Source: Ophioderma brevispina
Lineage: Eukaryota; Echinodermata; Ophiuroidea; Amphilepidida; Ophiodermatidae
Direction: 5' to 3'
Length of the DNA stretch: 64,000 nt
Assembly: GCA_023653785.1 (NCBI GenBank)
Contig: JAMKCH010072670.1
Coordinates: forward strand, 45,439 to 109,438
Made by a program: the position numbers and the translations under genes. The first letter of the stretch is position 1. Each line of letters begins with the position of its first letter. Shown here piece after piece: positions 11,585 through 20,899 of the stretch. A model generated the notes under the pieces. It saw nothing but the letters and a program-made list of their open reading frames with translations, was not told the origin of the DNA and did not search any database.

Positions 11585-12775
11585 GTCCATAATACACTAG
11601 CATTAATAAAGTAAAAGTGTATTATGGTTGATTAAAATAGCCTTGTATTATGGTTGATTGAAATAGGCTAACAGAAGATCAAACAGAAATTGTCTAATAC
11701 AAAAACATTAATATTACAATGATATTGCACATAAAAAAGTACCAACATTGCAGCCCACAGAAGAAGGATTCAAATGCCACTACTGTTCCGAGTCAATCTC
11801 AACAATCCTGTCAAACCACTAATCAAGGGACTGCTGTAAATGAGCCATCGTTATGGACCGCCTTCTTTTAACTAGGGATGGTAGGAGTTTGTCTCCTATT
11901 GCTACTACCTAATTGTACTCTGCTTCATATCTTCAACTTTTGTAACCACTCGCTGCAGAGCCAGCAAGATGAAGGTACCATGCAGCAGACGGTACAGCCT
12001 ACAGGGGCCAGAAGAGAATGGAAACAGTAGAGAAGGCCAAGTGAGCATCTACTCAAGATCTATCAGGAAAGTCATTCTAATCGAGCTGACGGTCCCATCA
12101 GAGAGGAAACCCAGCCAATGAATATGCCAAGAAAAAGTGTAAATACTAAGACTTGGTAGCCAAATGAGAAAACAGAGGATGGAATGTGTTCTACTTTCTC
12201 CATAGAAGTTGGAAGCACAGGTATCTACAACACCACATTCAGCAATTGCCAGGCCTCCCTAGGTATACCCAACGGGAAACGAAAACCAATCATGGACACA
12301 TCATCCAAGACTGCCCAAGGTACTCCATCTGTCTTTACAGAAGTACAAAGGCATTCCGGCAGACGAAATTAGTCCATCACCAATTTTGCTCAGAGGTAAG
12401 AGGAACGGTTGAGCGCTCATAAAACCGGTTAAAACTGTCATGTTTGGTCCGAAGTCCAGAGATCTCATAAGCATCAAAAGCGACAAGCTGTTCCTGCGTA
12501 CCAAGTTCTCAAAATACTTATGTTCTTGCCTAGCTCTTACTCTTTCAGTTAACACCTCGCCTGTAAAAGAAGAGTGCAAAAATGGCTGAGATAGAACGCC
12601 CGGAAAAAGCAAAACCCAAAAACCAAAACTTGCACTTTATGGAGTTTTCAATGGTCACTATGTGGTACAACGACATAATTCGTGTTTTCACACAAAAATG
12701 GTTTCCCACTGAATGAGCGAGCAAGCCTACTTGCAATATTGACCATGGTTCGCGTGTAAGTGTCGCAGTACAGTG
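11585..12775. other. No recognised gene
   Basis: AT-rich to mixed sequence with short ORFs only (for example 12301-12612 minus, 12545-12850 minus). None has a domain I recognise. Confidence 0.45.
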
Positions 12776-12776
12776 C

Positions 12777-13021
12777 GCTACTGCAGTGCACTTTTTAACA
12801 CTGAGTTGTTTGCGATTGCAGAAGTGCAGAACAACCTCCTCTATTCCCATACGTCATGTGTTGTCTGTTTGCATTGTCATTGCACTTAAACTCCGACATC
12901 GCTACTGCAGTGCACTTTTTAACACTGAGTTGTTTCCGATTGCAGAAGTGCAGAACAACCTCCTCTATTCCCATACGTCATGTGTTGTCTGTTTGCATTG
13001 TCATTGCACTTACACTCCGAC
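12777..13021. repeat. Recent 124-bp tandem duplication
   Basis: Copy 1 at 12777-12900 and copy 2 at 12901-13021 start with GCTACTGCAGTGCAC and differ by only a few substitutions. Overlapping ORFs in this region (12786-13037, 12856-13092) are themselves duplicated, so they reflect the repeat and not a gene. Confidence 0.95.
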
Positions 13022-13449
13022 ATGCCCGAAGGGGTAACAAAGCACAAAGGCATAATACTACATGTATAAACACGGGACCACACTTCAAGTAAGCAGCATC
13101 TGTAAGAGTTATATTTCTGCCGTTAGGGCATCAGCCATTGTACAATAATTGGCGACTTACTTTCTGCCACAATGCTTGATTTAAACGTGCTTGAATTAAA
13201 AGGATCATTTCTGTACTTTGCAATCTTTGTGAACAGACAGCTACACAGTTGTGATTGGAAAAGGATATATGAGAAATACCAAATGGAATCTCCATATCTT
13301 CTTCACAGTATCTGCGTGCCGAACACGATAGTATAGCTAACCAAGGGCAAGATTCGAATGAACCCGGACAAATGTGAAAAATCTCGGTTGCCCGGGGAAA
13401 ATGTAAGCGCCCGAATTGTTTAGCCGATAACAACCCACTCATTCTTATT

Positions 13450-13560
13450 ACTTCACGGTCGGCTGGGATTGCTTGAAGATTGAACCGCCTACTTTGTAAT
13501 GGTCCTCACCGAGCGGGATGATTTCAATAGCGTGAGAGTCTATTGCTCTACCCTATGCAA
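13450..13560 (-). repeat. Degenerate tRNA-Glu-like sequence
   Basis: On the minus strand an anticodon-arm-like CAATAG-ACTCTCACG-CTATTG is followed by GGCGGTTCAATC, a weak B box. The CTCTCAC loop resembles that of tRNA-Glu(CTC). Acceptor arms do not pair, so it is not a working tRNA gene. Most likely a SINE head. Confidence 0.35.
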
Positions 13561-13664
13561 TTTGGTACATTCAGATCAGATCAGACACTAAATGTAACAT
13601 GGTTACATATCTATGTTGGCAATTAATACTTACCATCTAATTTAAATACTAAAATGCCAAATGC

Positions 13665-13861
13665 CAGTGGCGTAACCAGAGGTGGGGGGCAAGGGGGAGC
13701 AGCAAGCGCCCCATTTAGAAGTGAGCCCTCCCCCCGCCAGCCCCCCCCCCCATGAATGACCGTTTGTACAGTTGTTATGGAAGAGGACTAATTCGCCCCC
13801 TCAAAAAATGGCCTCGGCACCCTTTGCCCCCTCCATTTGCAAAGGTCTGGGTTACGCCATG
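13665..13861. mobile_element. Non-autonomous hAT-like element, 197 bp
   Basis: It begins CAGTGGCGTAACCAGA and ends TCTGGGTTACGCCATG, imperfect inverted termini. It is flanked by a perfect 8-bp duplication CCAAATGC (13657-13664 and 13862-13869), the hAT target-site length. The interior is G/C-run rich and non-coding. Confidence 0.85.
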
Positions 13862-13869
13862 CCAAATGC

Positions 13870-14505
13870 AAAGCAAATGGTGACTTACCATGAGCGAAAT
13901 ATGCATGTTCTGTTATAGGATATGACTATACAAACAATTTGCAGACTAGTTCTGTCCAGAATTCGGAGCCCTCTAAAAGAATTACCCCAGGGTGACCTTG
14001 AATCGATTTGAGCCTATAAACAATGAGCCTATAAGCTTATTTCGGAATAACGGTATCGTATTGTAACACAACTGAAACACTTTAAATTTTTTACCCCTGT
14101 AAAAAATTTACCCTCTCAGTTGCCAGTTTACCCATCTCGGATTTTCTCAGATTTTGACTTTGTTATTCTTGATACCAAATAAGTTCCAAATAGTTAATAT
14201 TTTTTGTAGCAACTGTTTTGGGTCCAAAATAAATTCCCCCACTTTAATCATGACGCGTACCCCCCTATGATTTTCTTTATTTGGGGTGCCAGTCTGTTAT
14301 TAGACACACAAACGCAAAAGCGGAAATTACAGAGTCATCACAAATTCATGATGGATTACAATTAAAAACGCCGAAATAATTACGTACTAAGACAGCAATA
14401 CAAAGGTCATTTAACACATAACAAACGTCATGCAAATTTATATGGTACTTAAAATGTAGTACTTAATTTGTTAAGCCTCGGTCCTGTGTACAGAGGAGTC
14501 ACAAC
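13870..14505. other. No recognised feature
   Basis: AT-rich, no ORF of note and no repeat I could pair elsewhere in the window. Confidence 0.4.
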
Positions 14506-14511
14506 TGTGCA

Positions 14512-14825
14512 AATGTATATCGCAGTCAGTTCGAGTATGGCGAAACTCCTGACTGTTACCAATCCGCCCCAGCTTCAAAACGGGGATATGGTGGGAGCGT
14601 AATAGTGGTGACATTATTCTTAGGTATCCACAACGTCATGGTAATGGTGATGTGGATGTGTCAGGATTTATTCAACTGGAGTAAGCTGAACCGGGGCCGC
14701 GTGTGTATCCATGATACGTTACGGACGCTCAACATGGCCCGCTTTTGAGACGGGGGACGGATGGGAAACAGTCAGGGGTTACCACTGACTCTTATTCGAA
14801 CCTGACTGCGATGTACATGTACCTC
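14512..14825. mobile_element. Inverted-repeat element (copy 1 of composite)
   Basis: The left end ATGTATATCGCAGTCAG matches the reverse complement of the right end CTGACTGCGATGTACAT. The arms extend inward through CTGACTGTTACC/GGTTACCACTGACT-type sequence and a CCGCCCC/GGGGGACGG block, giving roughly 80-100 bp of imperfect inverted repeat. The right half recurs at about 57200-57355 and is likewise followed by a tRNA-like sequence. Confidence 0.65.
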
Positions 14826-14839
14826 TCTGGACAGGACCG

Positions 14840-14945
14840 GAGGCTTTCAAGTGACCCCCACCGGATTCGAACCCCGGTATTTTTGGTAAATTTGCGCCAC
14901 AGGCAGCACCCTATACACCGCTAGGCCACGCTCTTCACATAGTGG
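14840..14945 (-). repeat. tRNA-like sequence of the composite (copy 1)
   Basis: On the minus strand an A-box-like GCGTGGCCTAGCGGTGTA is followed by a perfect B box GGTTCGAATCC inside CCGGGGTTCGAATCCGGTGG. Its relative is at 57570-57665. The stretch between the boxes is too long and the acceptor stem does not close, so it is SINE-like and not a tRNA gene. Confidence 0.65.
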
Positions 14946-15289
14946 GGACTGTAGTTGCACGATTTATGTGAGTGTGAAAAATCGAATAAAATTGTGAATT
15001 TGGACACATAAGTATTTATGCGTTGATAATCAGAAAAAAAAAAAAATGATGGAGGAGATGCATTGCCACCCACTTTCATGGCCCCGCTTGAAGTTCAAGT
15101 TACACACCAAGGGTAAACATTTTAAAATGTTGGGATTGTGTTTAAAAGCACATCTGGACGTTTGTTCTAGTACAAGGATTCAAAAAGGGTATTGTTATAA
15201 CAAACCTAGCTTGGCTTATAGTTTTGGAATTATGGGGTAAAAACTGTAAAAATGGTTAAAAAAAAAACATTGGTGTGTGACAAAGGGTC

Positions 15290-15735
15290 AAAACTTAAAG
15301 TTGCTCCATTCTTTTGTAAAATGTGGTTCAAGTTGTTGGTTTAGCTCATAGAACGAACTATAAGAATAGTTTTGACTGTCTTACGTGTTTGCGTTGGTTA
15401 TTAACCAAAATTCCAAATTAAGTCAACAGTTGGCTTGCGACCTATTTCGTTGGATAACGTGAAAACTATAAGCATAACGGATAAGGCAAACTATTCCTTA
15501 TTCCAATCCTTTAAGCTAGGGATACAAATTTGCACCACATATTACATGAATCAAAGCACCTTTTAACTTTGACCCATGTATCCACTAAAATTGAGCTTTT
15601 CTCCATTTTACTCTGGAACGAACTATAAGCCATAGATAGTGTAAACTATACTTTTTTTGAATCCTTGTAACCAGACAAACATCATCGTGTGCTTTTCAAC
15701 ACATTCGGAACATTTTCAAATTTTGACCCCTGTAT
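15290..15735 (+). repeat. Dispersed repeat, copy 1 of a pair
   Basis: CATAGATAGTGTAAACTATA, TGAATCCTTGTAACCAGAC and TTGACCCCTGTA occur in the same order at 32495-32605 (CATAGATGGTACTATATAT, GGAATCCTTGTGACTTGAC, TGACCCCTGTAC). The match is diverged and no coding frame is shared. Confidence 0.55.
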
Positions 15736-16650
15736 AACTTTGAAACCCACTTTGGGGTCATTGGCAAGTGCTCCCATCAATAGATTATCAATACCTAAAG
15801 TACTTCACAAAGTTCACAACATTCACAATTTTATCCGGAATCGCACAGTCTTTCACTACAGTCCCCTGCTAATAGTATCTCGGATACACGCGGTCATTAC
15901 CAATGACTTGTGGATACGCTAAGAAGAATGTGTTACATTAAACAAACGTTCCCTTTATTCAAAACATGGACGATTTAATCAAGTTTATGTATTCTGGTTT
16001 TAATTATTTTCGTTCTTCAAACAGCAACAAGAAAAAAAAAATAGAACAAAATGCATTTAAATTATATGAAAACCGTTTCTTATCTGAGATTCATATGACC
16101 CTTTTCTTAGGCAAGTTTATCATGTTGAATATTGATATATTTAAGTACAAAACACCATATACGGTGGAATATATAGGTTAAAGGATATTAACCCATTTAT
16201 TTAGCGCAAAGCGCAAATATTTGCTATTTAAGTTAAAATTGAGTCAAACGAGTGATTCTCAGCATATACATGTTATGAATTACTTAAGGCGGTTTCACAT
16301 TTACAAAGTGATGATATTTTAATATATGATCGATTTCCAGTGCATTTTGAAGATAAGACACAACCCAAAAGTCTCAAAATTGTATGTTTTATATTTAAAA
16401 CATTTACGTATACAGTACCTAGAGGAAAATCATTTTGCCAACAACACTTGTTATGTTTCTGCACAGTATGCACACAAACATTTTGTACAGTAAAGAATAG
16501 GTTTTATAATGTTATGGACATTTTAAAGCAATTTTAAAAATACCTTATCTTTGTATACTGTTGCTCATACAGATGGAATATTTTTCAGACCCAATCTGAA
16601 AACGTATTTCTATTTGACCGAATCAGTAATCATATTAGAGTACGTGAATG
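15736..16650. other. No recognised gene
   Basis: AT-rich sequence with several 60-78-codon ORFs on the plus strand (15689-15922, 15966-16181, 16340-16537). Phrases such as KSLKIVCFIFKT are not assignable to a family. Confidence 0.4.
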
Positions 16651-16741
16651 ATTAAATAATGAATCCCCACTACCCAGGTGAAGTGAATCCATGCATAATC
16701 TTGTTGGGAGTTATAAAAGGCCAGACGTCTGTTTGTTCCTT

Positions 16742-16796
16742 CCCTTCTTCTTCTTCTTCATCATCATCATCATCATCATCTCATCATCATCATCAT

Positions 16797-16835
<39 letters not shown>

Positions 16836-16920
16836 AATCATCATCATCATCATCATCACCATCATCATCACCATCATCGTCGTCGTCGTCGTCATCGTCA
16901 TCGTCATCATCTTCTTCTTC
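16742..16920. repeat. Compound trinucleotide microsatellite
   Basis: Runs of TTC, then TCA (with occasional TAA interruptions), then CGT/CAT, then TTC. The poly-His and poly-Met ORFs across it are artefacts of the repeat. Confidence 0.97.
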
Positions 16921-16939
16921 TTGTGGCTATATATTAGTG

Positions 16940-17270
16940 TATGGGGCTCGTAGAAGCATGATGCGGAATCCATACCGAAGTTTCCGTGGTGAAGGAGAGT
17001 AAGAACGGTTCTGTGTCTTTCATTTCAAGATGGCAGCCAAAATTTCAAGTGAAATCGATTTTGACCATACCACAGTTTCTGAGATTCATAGAAGCATGAT
17101 TCTGATGTCTATACCCATGTTTACAAGGTCAATAACAGCTCTAGGTCTTTAATTTCAAAATGGTGGTCAACATCTCAAAATGGCCGCCAAGTGAATCAAA
17201 TTCTACCCACATGGAATTTCTCTGAGGTTCGTAAATAGCATGAATCAACAGCGGTAATAGTTATAGATCC
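16940..17270. repeat. About 139-bp tandem repeat, 2-3 copies
   Basis: TAGAAGCATGAT occurs at about 16950 and 17089. A third relative (GGTTCGTAAATAGCATGAA) is near 17224. Each unit carries AGGTCTTTAATTTCAA-like and AAATGGCCGCCAA-like phrases. Confidence 0.75.
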
Positions 17271-17696
17271 TGAATGTTATTTACAGTCATCATCGCGGAT
17301 TATACAGGTATGTTCAGGCGTTGATGCTGCATCGGGTTGGGCTTATTTAGGTTTCTTGCTCAACGCACTAATTTTGCGTCCCAATAGTTCTTTATTAAAG
17401 GCAACGTGATTTTATGATAAGACATAATGCAATATCATAGCACTACACAGAGAGATAACTACACAGAGAGATGGGCAATGCGAAATTCAAAATAGCTGTA
17501 ACAGCCAAGAGATCCAGCATTGTTGATTAATTGTTACTCTGTTCCTATTGGATTCCATGAAATTGGAACATGGGTGTAGGCACTCAAATCATGCTTCCCG
17601 CGAGTCCCAGGAACCGAGAAATGACCAACATTGCATTTGTTTGGCACACAATTTTAAAGGTTGGCTGCCATTTTAAGATTCAAGATACATTACTAT

Positions 17697-18027
17697 CGTT
17701 CGTTCGTCCAAAACCACAGCGGAAGACCCCAAATCCAAAAAACAAAAAAAAAACAGTCGACAGCCCCACCATCCATGCCGATCAGCGCCCGACACATCCC
17801 AGCTGGTGACCTGCAGATCCACAGTCATCCACGATGCGGCCAACGGCCCGCGGCTCTCCACAACCGCAGCCCGGCGAAAGCTCCACTCCGACCCGCGAGG
17901 AAGCCCACTACACGACCAACGCCAGCTCCGAGTCCGACCCACGCCCTCCCACCCACCCCACAATCCAACAGCCCCTCGGGGGCCCGCCAGCGGTCCGTCC
18001 ACAAACCGCCCTAGATCCAATCAGATA
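17697..18027 (-). pseudogene. LINE C-terminal fragment with A-to-G hypermutation
   Basis: This is the same LINE C-terminus and CGAA-type tail as at 7069-7430, inserted on the minus strand. The plus-strand phrase ACGACCAACGCCAG is shared exactly. Over 17761-18022 I count 26 T and 59 A in 262 plus-strand bases (10% and 23%); the homologous part of the 7 kb copy (7141-7380) has 71 T and 51 A in 240 (30% and 21%). Sense-strand A has therefore been replaced by G. In the conserved C-terminal motif the changes are D to G, Q to R, T to A, I to V, S to G and H to R, all A-to-G. Normal AT-rich sequence resumes at once beyond 18027. Short similar flanks, ATACATTACTAT (17685-17696) and ATACATACTAT (18028-18038), look like a target duplication. 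Confidence 0.75.
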
Positions 18028-18039
18028 ATACATACTATG

Positions 18040-18785
18040 ATCACTAGTAAGATGATGAATCATTAGTATCATACTATAATTTGACCTATCGATGATTGTG
18101 TTTGTACCAACTGCAAAAGGTGGATAATATTTCTTACACCCCAAATATAATTCTAGAACTGCCGTCTGATGTAACATGCTCAAATTATGACTCCTGCTTA
18201 TCAGATTGAACAGTACAACTGACAAACATGTATTTATTGGAGTCTTTTATAAATTACACTATTTTTGCATATGAGATTAACCCTACGTGCCCGATGGTTC
18301 CTTTAGAAACATTACAAATAATAACCCTTTATGTCTGAAAACCATTTTTTTTCAATCGCGACGTTATACTAACCGTTACTGTACAAACTCTAATTGGAAA
18401 ATGCCGTGTCCATGTATTTACAACAACCGTAAAAAATACAGGATTCCCTAACTATAGGTTTTGTTGGTTAAAATATGTACTTTGAGTCCTTCTACCGTAG
18501 ATACAGTAACTCGTCACCATTGGGAGCAGCTGTTTTCACTAGCTCCCGAGCTACACGATGTAATTCTATTGATTGGATCTAACTTGGTGATTCTGCAGTA
18601 ATTACAACATTATACCTCTACATTCAATATGCGGACCCGATGTATCATACTGCAATTTTGCATTTTTTTGTTTACATCTTTTTATTGTCTGAGACAATCT
18701 AATACGAATTAGTTAGCACCTGGCAATAATTAACGGATGTTTCCATAACTCTACCTCACAAGGCAGACCGACCACCGTTGATATA
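18040..18785. other. No recognised feature
   Basis: AT-rich unique-looking sequence without ORFs of note. Confidence 0.4.
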
Positions 18786-18787
18786 AA

Positions 18788-19520
18788 AGCTACTTCTCAA
18801 GAACTGGTTACGGAATTGGTTGCAATGGTCAGCAAAAATGAAAGTTTTCTACTTTCTAAGACAGTTATTGAAGAAAACTGTTGACAAGAAGTTCGTGCTA
18901 TCTCACTTAAAGGCAGGAAAGAATTGAGGGGGAGATTCCTACGCTTACACGTTAACCAAGAAAAACTAGAACGACGAGTCTCAACGTTAGAAGGCAAGGA
19001 GAAGCATCTAGCTTGAACACAGAACACAAGAGAAATGCCGGATCTACACAGTTACCAGAAGAAACTGCCTTATGATTTCTGGATTCCCGATCAACCGAAA
19101 GGGCCATACTGTAAACGCATCCCAGAACATACTGACAAACGTCATTAGTCTTGCACAAAAAACTTGGAATAATCTGAAGATGGACGATTTGGATCGTACC
19201 ACAGGGCTCCACGGGCAAATAAAGCCGGGGGAAAGCCTCGAGCCATCATTTCTAATTTCGCAAGATACAATGTGCGAGACAGAGTCATAAAGTCATCGCC
19301 GTGAACTAAAAGTGACGCACTTGGTATACAGGACTTCTGACTAAGGATAGCAGACTTCGTCACCAAGCTAAAAACCTGGTTGAAAAAGAAGCAGCAGCCA
19401 AGGCTTCTTGGTCCTGGGACGGGAACCTTTCCTTGATGGACATAGATGGAGGTAAAACAAGACGCTATTTTATAACTGTCAGCCTGGGAAATTGATGATT
19501 TGCAAGGCTTACCAACGTAA
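18788..19520 (+). pseudogene. LINE ORF1-like remnant (coiled coil plus RRM-like region)
   Basis: Reading the plus strand with frame changes gives a heptad-like stretch, including LVTELVAMVSKNESFLLSK and LERRVSTLEGKEKHL (about 18800-19015). Next come RFGSYHRAPRANKAGG and KPRAIISNFARYNVRDRVI (about 19185-19285), then SRLRHQAKNLVEKEAAAKA (about 19345-19400). This order (coiled coil, HR-basic-KPRxIIxxFxRYxxRxxVI, then a C-terminal helix rich in R, K and A) is that of L1/Tx1-type ORF1 nucleic-acid-binding proteins. Stops and frameshifts interrupt it, so it is not functional. No matching ORF2 lies directly downstream; the LINE starting near 20900 looks like a different family. Assignment is by motif order only. 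Confidence 0.6.
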
Positions 19521-19924
19521 GTGGACAAAACTGTAATTATTGTAACACATATGGACAGGTCGAAAATGGCGACTTCAATTACTTTTAGCCTAGCTGGCTA
19601 CTACCATGTTCTACCATTTCTACTACTTTGTGATTACCGGCGGCCTCATTACACAAGTGATAGCTTTTTGATCTTAATTACGGGTTATCTTATAACATGT
19701 TGAGTATGTATTTATGATATAATGGTTGATCATAGAGATATTGCTTGATTTAATCTTTTACAGCAATTACGCTCGGATTAATTCTTTCAGTTTTTAGCAC
19801 CTATCCCATACTAAATCTTATACTACCCACTTCATAGTGATCAGTCTCAACAACTCCAGTAAGCCTTTAATCCAACTTTATTATTCTCGTCGTAGATTCG
19901 TGTTAAAGCAAATTAGGCCACATT

Positions 19925-20450
19925 TTTTTGAAGGGCGCACCCCAATTTTTCCAAACATTTGGAGATTTTTTACACGGTTGCATTGGTAACTGGCTTATAA
20001 GCCAGACTGTGAATGGTTAAGCTCGAAATGTCCTATGTGTCACAAACTAAGGAATTTTTGTACTAGAATAATTATTATCGGGGATCCCCGATAATAATTC
20101 AAACGCTGCTGAAACGGCCTTCCAATGTGAAATAGTCCGGGAATAGCGCCATGTCACGTGTCGACGCCATCCATTAGTTTTTATTTAATAGTTCGGCAAT
20201 CAAGTTGAGGTATTTGTTTCTCGAGGTGTTCCTATTTCATCATGCCGGACATAAACCGTAAGCATTTTCCAGCTCTGCCGTTAGGTCCAATCTGGGTTCC
20301 AAGTCTAATTACAAAATCCGCTTATTTTTGTGATAAATACGCTTTTTTCGCATTCTCGTTCGCACGTATAGTTTTCCTAGACAATTACCACCGTAACTGT
20401 CCAAATATCAAATTTTGAAAATTGGGGGCGCTCTTCAAAAATTTGCAAGA
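19925..20450. mobile_element. Terminal-inverted-repeat element with central palindrome
   Basis: TTTTGAAGGGCGCACCCC near 19929-19945 followed by AATTTTTCC is an imperfect reverse complement of AAAATTGGGGGCGCTCTTCA near 20417-20437. A 30-bp perfect palindrome lies inside at 20070-20099. No ORF and no clear target duplication, so the superfamily is unknown. Confidence 0.5.
20070..20099. repeat. 30-bp perfect palindrome
   Basis: The half-sequence AATTATTATCGGGGA is followed by its exact reverse complement with no spacer. The core is GGGGATCCCC. Likely part of the surrounding inverted-repeat element. Confidence 0.95.
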
Positions 20451-20899
20451 TTGCTTAAATTACCATCAACAAATCACTAATTTAACATTCCCAGCTTAAT
20501 TGTCTACTATACTTTAACTGTCAGGGTCATTGGGACCACGATAAAATCAGGTATAATGTTGTTATAAACGATTGGTGACTCAAATTGTTTAATCAAATTG
20601 TACATTTTAATTTGTATCTGTGTTTGACATTGTTCTTGATTTACTTGGTTAATATATATTGTCGTTGTAAATATTTTGAATATGTCGTTTCAGTCCTTCA
20701 TCAATCATTATTAAATCGTTTGTTGTTTCAAATAACTTACATAAAAGCACTCGTAAATATCTTGCAAGTATTGCGGTGGTTTTACCCACAAAAAGTGTTC
20801 AAACCTAAAGCGTAAAGTTTAGCAAAATTAAAACCATAGGTGAATGGGCTTGCCCTAAATGCGGTCCTGATCTGTTAAAATTAGATCATTTACTGATAA

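Noticed and set aside
12786..13092. Two similar ORFs as a duplicated gene
   Set aside because: They are the two copies of a 124-bp tandem duplication read in frame; no independent coding evidence.
16659..16973. Poly-histidine and poly-methionine ORFs
   Set aside because: They are translations of the TCA/CGT microsatellite in two frames; no protein gene is implied.
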